This document shows, piece after piece, positions 1-7,226 of a stretch of 10,560 nucleotides of DNA. Position 1 is the first letter of the stretch. Each line of letters begins with the position of its first letter. Source of the stretch: an uncultured Eubacteriales bacterium (GTDB lineage Bacteria; Bacillota; Clostridia; Oscillospirales; UMGS1783); the NCBI GenBank assembly GCA_900555065.1, contig USJY01000023.1, positions 1 through 10,560 on the forward strand, in the 5' to 3' direction. The notes below the pieces were generated by a model. It was not told the origin of the DNA, made no database searches, and saw only the letters and a program-made list of their open reading frames with translations. Both the position numbers and the translations under genes were made by a program.

Positions 1-835
1 ACGCATCTGCGACAACCCCATGTCGCCTTTTGGCACGATCGGTATCAGCGAGCGCCCCGACACGGTCGCCGCAAAACTGCTGGAGGGCCGGGTCGCGCTG
101 ATTCTCGACGGCTGCCCGACCGTGATTACCGTGCCGTTTTTGTTTATAGAGTATTTCCAGAGCAGCGAGGACTACTCGCAGAACTTCATTGTAAGTTCCT
201 TCGGGAGGATGTTGCGCATCCTGTGCTTCTTTATCTCTGTCAGCGCGCCGGGCCTGTACGTGGCCTTTCTGACTTTCAATCCCGAACTGATTCCGACAAA
301 GCTGCTCGTCAGCATCGCAGCGGCGCGCTCCGGCGTGCCCTTCCCCATATTGCTGGAAACCGTGCTGCTCATGGTCGCATACGAAATACTCCGGGACGCC
401 AGCATCCGCCTTTCCCCCTCCTTCGGCCTTTCCCTGAGCATTGTCGGCGCGCTGGTGCTGGGCGATTCCGCCGTGCAGGCAAAATTTGTGAGCGCGCCGC
501 TGGTGATCGTTATCGCACTCACCGCCATCACCGGGCTGATCAACAGCAAGATCAAATCCTCTACCCTCGTCTGCCAGTTCATGATTCTGGGCCTGTCCGC
601 CATACTCGGCATCTTCGGCTGGATGTTCGGGATCGTTCTGATTTTGCTTGAGATCGGACGGACAAGCTCGTTCGGCATAGACTACAGCATGGATCTGCTG
701 CCCCTTACGTTCAAACAGCTCAAAGACACGCTGATCCGTGCGCCCTGGAACTTTCAGAACTATCGTTCCCTGTTCAGGCGACTAAACGTATCCCTCAAAA
801 GAAAGGCTGACTTTGATGAACAAGCGGATAAGTAG
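1..835 (+). CDS. Spore germinant receptor subunit A, GerA/GerKA family (5' truncated)
   Basis: This is the C-terminal part of the A subunit of a nutrient germinant receptor, a protein of the spore inner membrane that acts with B and C subunits to sense germinants and start spore germination. The reading frame is open from base 2 to the TAG at 833-835, so roughly the first 200 residues or more (the soluble N-terminal domain) lie upstream of the window. The family hallmark is near the left edge: SERPDTVAAKLLEGRVA, then LDGCP, then TVPFLFIEYFQSSEDY. After it come about four to five hydrophobic segments (near bases 205-290, 335-390, 420-560 and 580-660) and a basic cytoplasmic tail with the family-typical LIRAPW. 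The ATG at base 20 is internal to the conserved region and is not the true start. The gene overlaps the next one by 20 nt. Family assignment is firm; the germinant and the receptor subtype cannot be told. Confidence 0.95.
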   Translation, partial: RICDNPMSPFGTIGISERPDTVAAKLLEGRVALILDGCPTVITVPFLFIEYFQSSEDYSQNFIVSSFGRMLRILCFFISVSAPGLYVAFLTFNPELIPTKLLVSIAAARSGVPFPILLETVLLMVAYEILRDASIRLSPSFGLSLSIVGALVLGDSAVQAKFVSAPLVIVIALTAITGLINSKIKSSTLVCQFMILGLSAILGIFGWMFGIVLILLEIGRTSSFGIDYSMDLLPLTFKQLKDTLIRAPWNFQNYRSLFRRLNVSLKRKADFDEQADK

Positions 836-1925
836 AGGATGTGCGCTGCTGCTGATTCTTGCAATGCTCGCGCCCTTAAGCGGCTGCGCAGTAGCAGACG
901 AACTGGAATCGCTGGGCATAGTCGCCGGCGCGGCGCTGGACTATGACGAGCAGGGCAATACCATGCTCACGGTAGAGGTCATAAACGTGTCCTCCCACGA
1001 CAGCAGCTCTTCGGCAACCTCCTCCATCTTCACCTCAGTCGGCGAATCCCTGGCCATTGCGAACGAAAAGCTGCTTACGCTTGTGGGCCGGCCGCTCTAC
1101 TGGGCGCACGCAGCGCTTTTCCTCATAAGCCGCGACGTTGCCCGGGACGGCATCGAGGAGCTGATCCAGTATATTATACGCAAAGATGAAATACGGATTT
1201 CCATCCCCATTTATCTTGCGGATACGCCGACGGCAAAAGAAATGTTCGAAGCGAAGCAACCCGCTTATACCATTCTCTCCTTTGGCCTGCGCGACACGGT
1301 AAACGCGGCCAAGGAGGAAAGCATGTGCGTGGACATGCCCACATTTGAATTGTACGATGAACTGTGCAGTCCCAGCAAAAGCGGCGTCATACCCTTGATC
1401 GAAATGGTGCAGATCGGCGATGAAACGCTTCTGCAGCCCAACGGCAGCGCGGTTTTCAGCGACTTTAAACTGGCCGGCGAACTGGACGACAAGCAGACAA
1501 ATTACTATATTATGAGCAAGGGGCAGCTGGATCAGGGCGTTTTGATCGATACGGACTTCTCCTATGAAGTGCAGAGCAGCAAGACAACGGTAAAAGTAGA
1601 GGAGTCTGACGGCAAAATCGAGTTCATATACGACATACACCTTAAACTCGACCTGATCCACGCGCGCAGGCAGGCGAGCAAGGAAGAACAGCTTCAGATG
1701 ATCTACGACGATATGTTCAAACATTTTGATGACCTGACTCAGACGTATTTTGAGGAGATCGACGCCGATTTTATGGGGCTTGCAAATATCTACCGCGTTC
1801 AGAAAAACAAACAATACAAGCTGCTGGAAAACCCCAGCAAAATGGTAAAGGACAACGCTGTGGTTACCATACGGCCCCTGATTGAAATCCTATCATACGG
1901 AAAGGCAGAGGGGGAACAGAAATGA
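816..1925 (+). CDS. Spore germination lipoprotein, Ger(x)C family (receptor C subunit)
   Basis: C subunit of the germinant receptor, a lipoprotein on the outer face of the spore inner membrane. It starts with a lipoprotein signal peptide: a basic n-region (NKRISR), a hydrophobic stretch and the lipobox LSGC, giving lipidated Cys24. The mature N-terminus (ELESLGIVAGAALDYDEQGN, then LTVEVIN) is the standard opening of Ger(x)C proteins. RPLYWAHAALFLIS followed by GIEELIQYIIRKDEIR also matches the family's first domain, and the length (369 aa) is typical. I chose ATG 816 because AAAGG at 802-806 is 9 nt upstream; a TTG directly before it (813) would add one residue and cannot be excluded. The gene starts inside the end of the A-subunit gene (20-nt overlap) and its TGA overlaps the next ATG (ATGA), which suggests translational coupling. 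The C-terminal half is weakly conserved, as usual for this family. Confidence 0.93.
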   Translation: MNKRISRGCALLLILAMLAPLSGCAVADELESLGIVAGAALDYDEQGNTMLTVEVINVSSHDSSSSATSSIFTSVGESLAIANEKLLTLVGRPLYWAHAALFLISRDVARDGIEELIQYIIRKDEIRISIPIYLADTPTAKEMFEAKQPAYTILSFGLRDTVNAAKEESMCVDMPTFELYDELCSPSKSGVIPLIEMVQIGDETLLQPNGSAVFSDFKLAGELDDKQTNYYIMSKGQLDQGVLIDTDFSYEVQSSKTTVKVEESDGKIEFIYDIHLKLDLIHARRQASKEEQLQMIYDDMFKHFDDLTQTYFEEIDADFMGLANIYRVQKNKQYKLLENPSKMVKDNAVVTIRPLIEILSYGKAEGEQK

Positions 1926-2152
1926 GCATCGGCATGGTATCGGCTATACTCGTCGTGTTTGGGATCACCCTTTGGTTCGACCATGCCCAGCTAAAGACGG
2001 TCCGGGAAGGACGGGTCCTGTACTGGTGCATGATCGCGATAGCGTCCGCGCTGCTTATCTGGGGCCTGTTCCCGGAACGCGGCGACTCCCCCGCCGTATA
2101 TATCATAGATTTTCTCGACAAAATAACAGGAGGCCTCATCCATGAAAAGTGA
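1922..2152 (+). CDS. Small two-helix membrane protein in ger operon (GerXD-like candidate)
   Basis: A 76-residue protein between the C- and B-subunit genes. Two hydrophobic segments can be seen, about residues 3-19 (IGMVSAILVVFGITLWF) and 33-50 (VLYWCMIAIASALLIWGL), separated by a short basic loop and followed by a polar tail of about 25 residues. It is a real gene rather than chance: ATG 1922 forms an ATGA overlap with the C-subunit stop, GAGGGGG at 1908-1914 sits 7 nt upstream, and its end overlaps the B-subunit start by 11 nt. Some Bacillus ger operons carry a fourth gene, D, for a small protein with two membrane segments that modulates receptor function. Size, topology and position fit that class, but I recognise no sequence motif proving homology, so the function is inferred from context. 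Confidence 0.82.
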   Translation: MSIGMVSAILVVFGITLWFDHAQLKTVREGRVLYWCMIAIASALLIWGLFPERGDSPAVYIIDFLDKITGGLIHEK

Positions 2153-3245
2153 AATGTCCAACTTCCAGATGATGGTCACGCACTTTTGTATCATCTCGTC
2201 CAACACGCTTATTTTAGGATATAACGTAATCGCCGGCGTGGACAGCTGGCTGGCTTTTCTCATTGCAGGCGTCGCCGCAGTATTCTTCTATATGATTCTC
2301 ATCCGGATCATCAGGCTGCGGCCCGGCATGGATCTGTTCGAGATCATTGAAAGCGCGTTCGGCCCTGTTGCCGGACGGATTCTGGGAATTTTCCTCATCC
2401 TGTGCATGACATTCTATTCAACGCTCATTACGGAATACATGTCGCAGTTCGTCGCCACGACGACGCGCAACCAAAACGTGGACTTTGTATTCTCCATCGT
2501 ATTCACCATCGTCTGCATATTTATCTGCAAAGTTTCCGTCCATGCGTTCGGACGCTTCATCAACCTTGTGGGCCCGCTGATTGTACTCACCATTCTTCTG
2601 AGCTTCTCCTTCTACTTTATGCGCCTGAGCCCATCCCAGCTTCTGCCCATTATGGAAAACGGGCCCGCTCCCGTGCTGACCGGCGCTTATTCACTGTTCG
2701 TCTCGCCCTTCTGCAATATTCTACTGATGTTCTCCTTTTTCAAACGGATGCATAGCGGCAAGGGGTTCGCCAAATCCCTGTTTATCTCCCTTGCAATCTC
2801 CATAGTCATCATCACCGCAAGATACGCCGTCAATATCTGCGTACTGGGCGAATTTGCAATCCAGGAGCTGTACTACCCATCCTATATGGCGCTGTCGGTT
2901 CTCAATATCGCGCCGTTCTTTCAGCGCATCGAGGTCCTGCTGGCCGTCCACTTTATACTGATCAATCTGATCAAGCTGAGCGCCTGCATCATGTTCCTCA
3001 GAGACGGGTTGAACATGCTGTTCAAAATAAAGGACAAGCGCGTACTGGTTGTCCCGATTTCACTGATTATCCTGTTCGCCTCCTATATCTTTTTCACCGA
3101 CACAGACGAGATGTTCCGCTATACAATCTACTACCCGTTTCTCAATGGATTTTTTATGTTCGGCATACCCGTCGCCGCCTGGATTACGCTGGAAATCAAA
3201 CAGCGGCGCATGCGAAAAAAGAAACTACCGGCACAGGCGGCCTGA
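2142..3245 (+). CDS. Spore germination permease-like protein, GerAB family (receptor B subunit)
   Basis: B subunit of the germinant receptor, an integral membrane protein related to amino-acid permeases of the APC superfamily and believed to form the ligand-binding subunit. The 367 residues match the family's usual length of about 365 and hold about ten hydrophobic segments across most of the protein, ending in a short basic tail (KQRRMRKKK). Family features include the N-terminal first helix following SNFQ, the central FVSPFCNILLMFSFFKRM region (about residues 185-205) and the stretch NIAPFFQRIEVLLAVHFIL (about 252-270), whose QRIE core is typical of GerAB proteins. ATG 2142 is set by AGGAGG at 2128-2133, 8 nt upstream; the ATG at 2154 is too far from that site. 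The gene overlaps the small membrane-protein gene by 11 nt and is followed at once by a terminator, so it is the last gene of the ger operon. Confidence 0.94.
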   Translation: MKSEMSNFQMMVTHFCIISSNTLILGYNVIAGVDSWLAFLIAGVAAVFFYMILIRIIRLRPGMDLFEIIESAFGPVAGRILGIFLILCMTFYSTLITEYMSQFVATTTRNQNVDFVFSIVFTIVCIFICKVSVHAFGRFINLVGPLIVLTILLSFSFYFMRLSPSQLLPIMENGPAPVLTGAYSLFVSPFCNILLMFSFFKRMHSGKGFAKSLFISLAISIVIITARYAVNICVLGEFAIQELYYPSYMALSVLNIAPFFQRIEVLLAVHFILINLIKLSACIMFLRDGLNMLFKIKDKRVLVVPISLIILFASYIFFTDTDEMFRYTIYYPFLNGFFMFGIPVAAWITLEIKQRRMRKKKLPAQAA

Positions 3246-3252
3246 CGCCGCG

Positions 3253-3280
3253 CGGGGGGACTTGCTCCCCCCGTTTTTTT
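3253..3280 (+). terminator. Intrinsic terminator of the ger operon
   Basis: A perfect 8-bp stem, CGGGGGGA (3253-3260) with TCCCCCCG (3266-3273), closes a 5-nt loop CTTGC and is followed directly by seven T (3274-3280). It begins 8 nt after the B-subunit stop codon. This is a textbook rho-independent terminator and marks the 3' end of the germination operon. Confidence 0.95.
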
Positions 3281-3314
3281 GCGCCGGTTTACGAACCGAA
3301 TTCACAATTTGAGA

Positions 3315-3343
3315 TTGAAACAGGCGTCTTTGCATGATATGAT
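3315..3343 (+). promoter_or_regulatory. Sigma-A-type promoter of the HAD hydrolase gene
   Basis: TTGAAA (3315-3320) and TATGAT (3338-3343) are separated by exactly 17 bp, each one mismatch from the sigma-70/sigma-A consensus. Transcription would begin near 3350, giving a leader of about 20 nt that contains the GGAGG of the following gene. It lies between the ger terminator and the gene, so the gene has its own vegetative-type promoter. Confidence 0.82.
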
Positions 3344-3372
3344 AGAAAAAATATAAAAACCGGAGGCTGCAA

Positions 3373-4011
3373 GTGGTACGGAAATTTGCGCTGTTTGATA
3401 TTGACAAAACCCTCGTCCGGGGCGACAGTCTGTTCGCTCTGTATTTTTACGGCGCGCGCAGGTGGCCCGTCTATTGGCTCTGGCTGCCCGTGATCCCTTT
3501 CGCCGGACTGCTCTACGCGCTGAAACTTCTGCCGGTCGAACGTGTTAAGCGCATATTCTACGCGCCCCTGCGGCGGTTTCACGACGCGGATTTTGCGGAT
3601 TTCTTTGACCGGAAAATCCTCGCCCGGTCGCTTGCACAGCCCATGGAACGGCTGCGCTGCGCGCGGGAGGAGGGCTATTACATCCTGCTTGTAACGGCGT
3701 CGGCCGCCTGTTACATGCGTCCCTTCGTAGAGCGCGGGTTCGCCGACGCGCTGCTCGGAACCGAAGTGGAGCGCGACGGGCGCGGCTATACCGGCCGTAT
3801 TCTCGGACCAAACTGCCGCGGCGAAGAAAAAGTGCGGCGCATACGCGCGTTTTTGGAACAAAACGGGCTGCAAATCGACTATGAATCAAGCGTCGGCTAC
3901 TCGGATTCGGACAGCGACATACCCATGCTTCGGCTTGTAAAGACCCGATACCGCGTGTTGCGCGGCGGGACGGTCGTTCCCTTTGTATGGCAAGATCATG
4001 CCGACGGCTGA
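3373..4011 (+). CDS. HAD superfamily subfamily IB hydrolase (phosphatase of unknown substrate)
   Basis: A 212-residue haloacid-dehalogenase-type phosphohydrolase. Motif I is FDIDKTL with nucleophile Asp9 and general acid/base Asp11; motif II is the LLVTAS stretch (about 105-110); a conserved Lys lies near 153; motif III is GYSDSDSDIPML with the metal-binding Asp178 and Asp182. The SDSxSDxPML form of motif III, together with a tryptophan-rich hydrophobic stretch at about 31-53 in the cap, fits the HAD-IB group related to phosphoserine phosphatase and CicA. The substrate cannot be read from the sequence. GTG 3373 is chosen because GGAGG (3362-3366) is 6 nt upstream and motif I follows eight residues later, as is usual. 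It has its own promoter and no partner gene, so context gives no functional hint. Confidence 0.9.
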   Translation: MVRKFALFDIDKTLVRGDSLFALYFYGARRWPVYWLWLPVIPFAGLLYALKLLPVERVKRIFYAPLRRFHDADFADFFDRKILARSLAQPMERLRCAREEGYYILLVTASAACYMRPFVERGFADALLGTEVERDGRGYTGRILGPNCRGEEKVRRIRAFLEQNGLQIDYESSVGYSDSDSDIPMLRLVKTRYRVLRGGTVVPFVWQDHADG

Positions 4012-4053
4012 CGCCGCGCGAAGTACGGCATATTCTGTAATTCCATAAGTTTC

Positions 4054-4077
4054 AGCGGCTGTAATGTTGCTTTTTTT
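4054..4077 (+). terminator. Weak possible terminator after the HAD gene, overlapping the recA -35 box
   Basis: AGCGGC (4054-4059) can pair with GTTGCT (4066-4071) through six pairs, two of them G-U, around the loop TGTAAT; six more T follow (4072-4077). The stem is weak but the T run is good. The right arm and the T run coincide with the recA -35 element (4067-4072). It may be a modest terminator or just a T-rich upstream promoter region. Confidence 0.35.
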
Positions 4078-4095
4078 GTCAATTTCGCGTATAAT
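4067..4095 (+). promoter_or_regulatory. Sigma-A-type promoter of the recA operon
   Basis: TTGCTT (4067-4072) and a perfect TATAAT (4090-4095) lie 17 bp apart. The predicted start near 4102 gives a leader of about 64 nt before recA. I searched 4012-4165 for a Gram-positive LexA box (GAAC-N4-GTTC type) and found none; the single GAAC at 4134 has no GTTC partner. Confidence 0.82.
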
Positions 4096-4108
4096 GATAG
4101 ACAGACGA

Positions 4109-4127
4109 AGGCGGGATTTTTCCGCCT
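4109..4127 (+). other. Hairpin in the recA 5' leader
   Basis: AGGCGGGA (4109-4116) pairs with TTCCGCCT (4120-4127) as an 8-bp stem with one G-U pair and a TTT loop. It would lie at about +7 to +25 of the recA transcript. No T run follows it, so it is not an intrinsic terminator. It may protect the 5' end of the mRNA or affect translation; no function is shown. Confidence 0.5.
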
Positions 4128-4165
4128 GAAACGCGAACGGAATAATTCAGAGAGGACGTCATTAC

Positions 4166-5266
4166 ATGGATGATAAAACAAAGGCATTGGAAACGGCTCT
4201 TTCGCAGATAGAAAAACAGTTTGGCAAGGGCGCGATCATGCGCCTGGGCGCCGATTCGGACAGGCCGATGGAGCACATTTCCTCCGGCTCGCTGTCGCTC
4301 GACCTCGCGCTTGGCGTAGGCGGGTTCCCGCGCGGCCGCATCGTCGAGATCTACGGCCCGGAGTCCTCGGGCAAAACGACGGTCGCGCTGCACGCCATCG
4401 CCGAATGCCAGAAGGCGGGCGGCACCGCTGCGTTTATTGACGCGGAACACGCGCTCGACCCCGCCTATGCGAAAAACCTGGGCGTACATGTGGACGACCT
4501 GCTCGTCTCCCAGCCCGACACGGGCGAACAGGCGCTGGAAATTGCCGACGCGCTCGTGCGCAGCGGCGCAGTGGACATTATCGTGGTCGACTCGGTCGCG
4601 GCACTTGTGCCCCGCGCGGAAATTGAAGGCGAAATGGGCGATTCTCATGTCGGCCTGCACGCGCGGCTCATGTCCCAGGCGCTGCGCAAGCTCGCCGGCG
4701 CCATTTCCAAATCCAACTGTATCGCTATTTTCATCAACCAGCTGCGCGAAAAAGTGGGGATCATGTTCGGCAACCCCGAAGTGACCACGGGCGGCCGCGC
4801 GCTGAAGTTTTACGCATCCGTCCGGCTCGACGTGCGCCGGATCGAACAGATCAAGGTGGCGGGCGCGGGCGTCGGCAACCGCACCCGCGTCAAGGTCGTG
4901 AAGAACAAGGTCGCGCCGCCGTTCAAGGAGGCCGAGTTCGACATTATGTACGGCACCGGCATTTCCCGCGAGGGCGAAATTCTCGACCTTGGCGTCAAGC
5001 TGAATATCATCGACAAGAGCGGCGCGTGGTTCTCCTTTGAAGGCGAACGGCTCGGACAGGGCCGGGACAATGTCAAGGAACTGCTGAAAAGCGACCCGGC
5101 GCTGGCGGAAAAGATTGCCGACCTGATCCGCGCGGCCATCGCGGCGCCTGAGCCCGCAGCTGCGAAAGCGGCCCCGAAGACCGCGCCGAAAGCGCCCGCA
5201 GCTCCCGCCGCGGCCGAGCCCGCCGGAAAGACCAGCGTCATTATTTCAGCGGACGACTTTGAATAA
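4166..5266 (+). CDS. recA: Recombinase A
   Basis: RecA, the ATP-dependent strand-exchange protein of homologous recombination and co-protease in the SOS response, acting as a filament on single-stranded DNA. The 366 residues show the full family pattern: an N-terminal oligomerisation helix (residues 1-30), Walker A GPESSGKT (64-71), DAEHALD with the catalytic Glu (near 94), Walker B DIIVVDS (137-143), the DNA-binding loop 2 region ([12 protein letters not shown], about 199-210) and the C-terminal domain (from about 268). The last 40 or so residues are an Ala/Pro/Lys-rich linker ending in the acidic DDFE. ATG 4166 is preceded by GAGG (4152-4155) 10 nt upstream and gives the standard N-terminus. 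Its TAA overlaps the recX ATG by one base. It is the first gene of a recA-recX-rimO-pgsA unit. Confidence 0.99.
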   Translation: MDDKTKALETALSQIEKQFGKGAIMRLGADSDRPMEHISSGSLSLDLALGVGGFPRGRIVEIYGPESSGKTTVALHAIAECQKAGGTAAFIDAEHALDPAYAKNLGVHVDDLLVSQPDTGEQALEIADALVRSGAVDIIVVDSVAALVPRAEIEGEMGDSHVGLHARLMSQALRKLAGAISKSNCIAIFINQLREKVGIMFGNPEVTTGGRALKFYASVRLDVRRIEQIKVAGAGVGNRTRVKVVKNKVAPPFKEAEFDIMYGTGISREGEILDLGVKLNIIDKSGAWFSFEGERLGQGRDNVKELLKSDPALAEKIADLIRAAIAAPEPAAAKAAPKTAPKAPAAPAAAEPAGKTSVIISADDFE

Positions 5267-5886
5267 TGCGCGTTACCGACATCAGGCAGGGCAAGCGCAA
5301 GCTATTCTCCGTCTTTATCGACGGAGAATTTGCCTTTTCCGCCTATGAGGAAATACTTTACCTGCACAATCTGCGGCCCGGCGAAGAGATCCCCTGCGAA
5401 GCGCTGGCCGCCGCCATGGACGGTCAGCAGCGGCTCTATGCCAAAAACAGGGCGCTGGAACTGCTCTCCTACGGCGACCAGTCGGAAAAGACGCTGTATG
5501 GGAAACTCGTGCGGGGCGGAATCGATCCGCGCTATGCGGCAGGCGCCGTGGCCTACGCCGTGGAGCAGGGGCTGGTGGACGACCAGCGGTATGCGGGCGC
5601 GCTGTGCAAATACCTGTTTGAGCAGAAAAAATACGGCGCTAAGCGCGTGCGCAACGTCCTGTATGAAAAAGGGCTGGACAAACAGACGGCAGACGCGGCG
5701 GTGGCGCAGTGCGCGCCCGATCCGGTCGCAGTTCTGGCAGAGCTGCTTGAGAAAGAGCCGCCCGCAGCAATTGCGGACCGGCTGTTACTGAAAAAGACGG
5801 TGGACCGGCTGCTGCGCCGCGGTTTCCGATACGAAGACATACGGACGGCCTTACGGCTTGTGGCCGACCAGAACATCGAAGAATGA
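5266..5886 (+). CDS. recX: Regulatory protein RecX
   Basis: RecX binds RecA filaments and modulates, usually inhibits, recombinase activity. The 206 residues contain the tandem three-helix repeats of the family: ALELLSYGDQSEKTLYGKL (about 63-81, the ALxxLsxRxxSexELxxKL module with Tyr-Gly-Asp in place of the usual Arg), then VEQGLVDDQRYAGAL (the conserved G-hydrophobic-DD-xx-[FY]-A motif) and KKYGAKRVRNVLYEKGLD. The N-terminal 60 residues (VTDIRQGKRKLFSVFIDGEFAF) form the extra domain common in Firmicute RecX proteins, and the length is within the family range. The start overlaps the recA stop (TAATG), so RecX is translated in coupling with its target, as in many bacteria. The divergent sequence is normal for RecX; position and motifs together make the call secure. 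Confidence 0.93.
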   Translation: MRVTDIRQGKRKLFSVFIDGEFAFSAYEEILYLHNLRPGEEIPCEALAAAMDGQQRLYAKNRALELLSYGDQSEKTLYGKLVRGGIDPRYAAGAVAYAVEQGLVDDQRYAGALCKYLFEQKKYGAKRVRNVLYEKGLDKQTADAAVAQCAPDPVAVLAELLEKEPPAAIADRLLLKKTVDRLLRRGFRYEDIRTALRLVADQNIEE

Positions 5887-5897
5887 GGGGGACGCAG

Positions 5898-7226
5898 ATG
5901 CCCGTAACCATAGCGCTCATATCGCTCGGCTGTGCCAAAAACCAGGTGGACAGCGAAACCATGCTGGGCATGCTGAAGCGGCGCGGCTACCGGTTCACGC
6001 CGGAGCCTGCACGGGCGGATATTGTTATTATAAACACCTGCGGCTTTATTGAAGACGCGAAAAAAGAGGCCATAGAACAGATATTCGACGCGGTCCGGCT
6101 CAAGGAGGAGGGCCTGGTCCGCGGCGTAATCGTGACCGGTTGCCTCTCCCAGCGCTACCGGGCCGAAATCGCCGCCGAAATCCCGGAGGTCGACGCTTTT
6201 TTGGGCACGACGAGCGAAATACATATTGCGGACGCGGTTGAAGCCGTACTGCGCGGCGAAACGTACGCGCAGTTCGACGGGGAGCGCGACGCGCCGCTGT
6301 TTGGCAGCCGCATACTTTCCACCCCTCCCTACACCGCATACCTGAAAATTGCCGAGGGTTGCGATAACCGCTGTTCCTACTGCGCAATTCCCCTTATCCG
6401 CGGCCCGTTCCGCTCCACGCCCATAGAACCGCTGGTCGAGCAGGCGCGGACGCTCGCCGACGGCGGCGTTCGCGAACTGTGCGTCGTGGCGCAGGACACC
6501 ACGCGCTACGGCGAGGACCTGTACGGAGAGCGGTCGCTTCCCGCACTTCTTGCGGGGCTGTGCGGGATTGAAAAGCTGCGCTGGATCCGGCTGCTGTACT
6601 GTTATCCCGACAAGATTGACGAAAGCCTCTTGCAATTCATGCAATATAATGATAAAATAGTGAAATACTTGGACATTCCAATCCAGCATGCCGATGCAGA
6701 CATTCTGCGCGCCATGAACCGGTCCGGCGACCCGCAGAGCCTGCTGGCACGCATTGCGCACATCCGCGCCGTTATGCCGGACGCCGCGCTGCGCACCACT
6801 CTGATCACCGGATTTCCCGGAGAGAGTGAACAGCAGTTTGAGACGCTGTGCCGATTTGTCAAAGCGGCGCGCTTTGAACGGCTGGGCGTTTTCACCTACT
6901 CCGCAGAGGAGGATACCCCGGCCGCCGCCATGGACGGACAGATCGACGAGGACGTCAAACAGCGGCGCAGACAGATTCTGCTCGACATCCAGTCGGGCAT
7001 TTCGGCTGAACTGCTCGATGAAAAGCGGGGGCGGACGCTCACTGTGCTTGTGGAAGGCCGCGGCGCGGTGAACGGAACCTATACCGGACGCACCTATATG
7101 GACGCGCCGGAGGTAGACGGACAGATCAGCTTTACAGCCGGCCGGGACTTGCGCGCTGGCGAGTTCGTGCCGGTCCGCGTCATCGGCGCGCAGGAATACG
7201 ACCTTACTGGAGAAATGATAGAATGA
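5898..7226 (+). CDS. rimO: Ribosomal protein S12 methylthiotransferase RimO
   Basis: A radical-SAM enzyme that adds a methylthio group to a conserved aspartate of ribosomal protein S12. The N-terminal domain carries the three auxiliary-cluster cysteines: C12 in SLGCAKNQVDSE (the variant that separates RimO from the tRNA enzyme MiaB), C48 in NTCGFIEDAKKEAI and C82 in TGCLSQRY. The radical-SAM cluster is C155, C159 and C162 in GCDNRCSYCAIP. A TRAM domain makes up about the last 65 residues. At 442 aa it is full length. An in-frame ATG at 5883 overlaps the recX stop, but GAGGGGG (5885-5891) is 6 nt ahead of ATG 5898, which gives the usual short N-terminus, so I prefer 5898. The ribosome site overlaps the recX stop, and the end overlaps pgsA by 4 nt (ATGA). 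Confidence 0.97.
   Translation: MPVTIALISLGCAKNQVDSETMLGMLKRRGYRFTPEPARADIVIINTCGFIEDAKKEAIEQIFDAVRLKEEGLVRGVIVTGCLSQRYRAEIAAEIPEVDAFLGTTSEIHIADAVEAVLRGETYAQFDGERDAPLFGSRILSTPPYTAYLKIAEGCDNRCSYCAIPLIRGPFRSTPIEPLVEQARTLADGGVRELCVVAQDTTRYGEDLYGERSLPALLAGLCGIEKLRWIRLLYCYPDKIDESLLQFMQYNDKIVKYLDIPIQHADADILRAMNRSGDPQSLLARIAHIRAVMPDAALRTTLITGFPGESEQQFETLCRFVKAARFERLGVFTYSAEEDTPAAAMDGQIDEDVKQRRRQILLDIQSGISAELLDEKRGRTLTVLVEGRGAVNGTYTGRTYMDAPEVDGQISFTAGRDLRAGEFVPVRVIGAQEYDLTGEMIE

Noticed and set aside
1035..1814. Open frame of 259 codons on the - strand opposite the Ger(x)C gene
   Set aside because: Composition is that of a reversed reading of the sense gene, and the sense gene is firmly identified.
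5883..5897. Upstream ATG at 5883 as the rimO start, giving an ATGA overlap with recX
   Set aside because: The ribosome site GAGGGGG (5885-5891) lies downstream of this ATG and is correctly spaced for ATG 5898, which also gives the family-typical N-terminus.
5553..6761. Long open frame on the - strand (402 codons) opposite recX and rimO
   Set aside because: It lies wholly antisense to two certain genes, has no ribosome site or recognisable domain, and is expected from GC-rich codon bias in the opposite strand.
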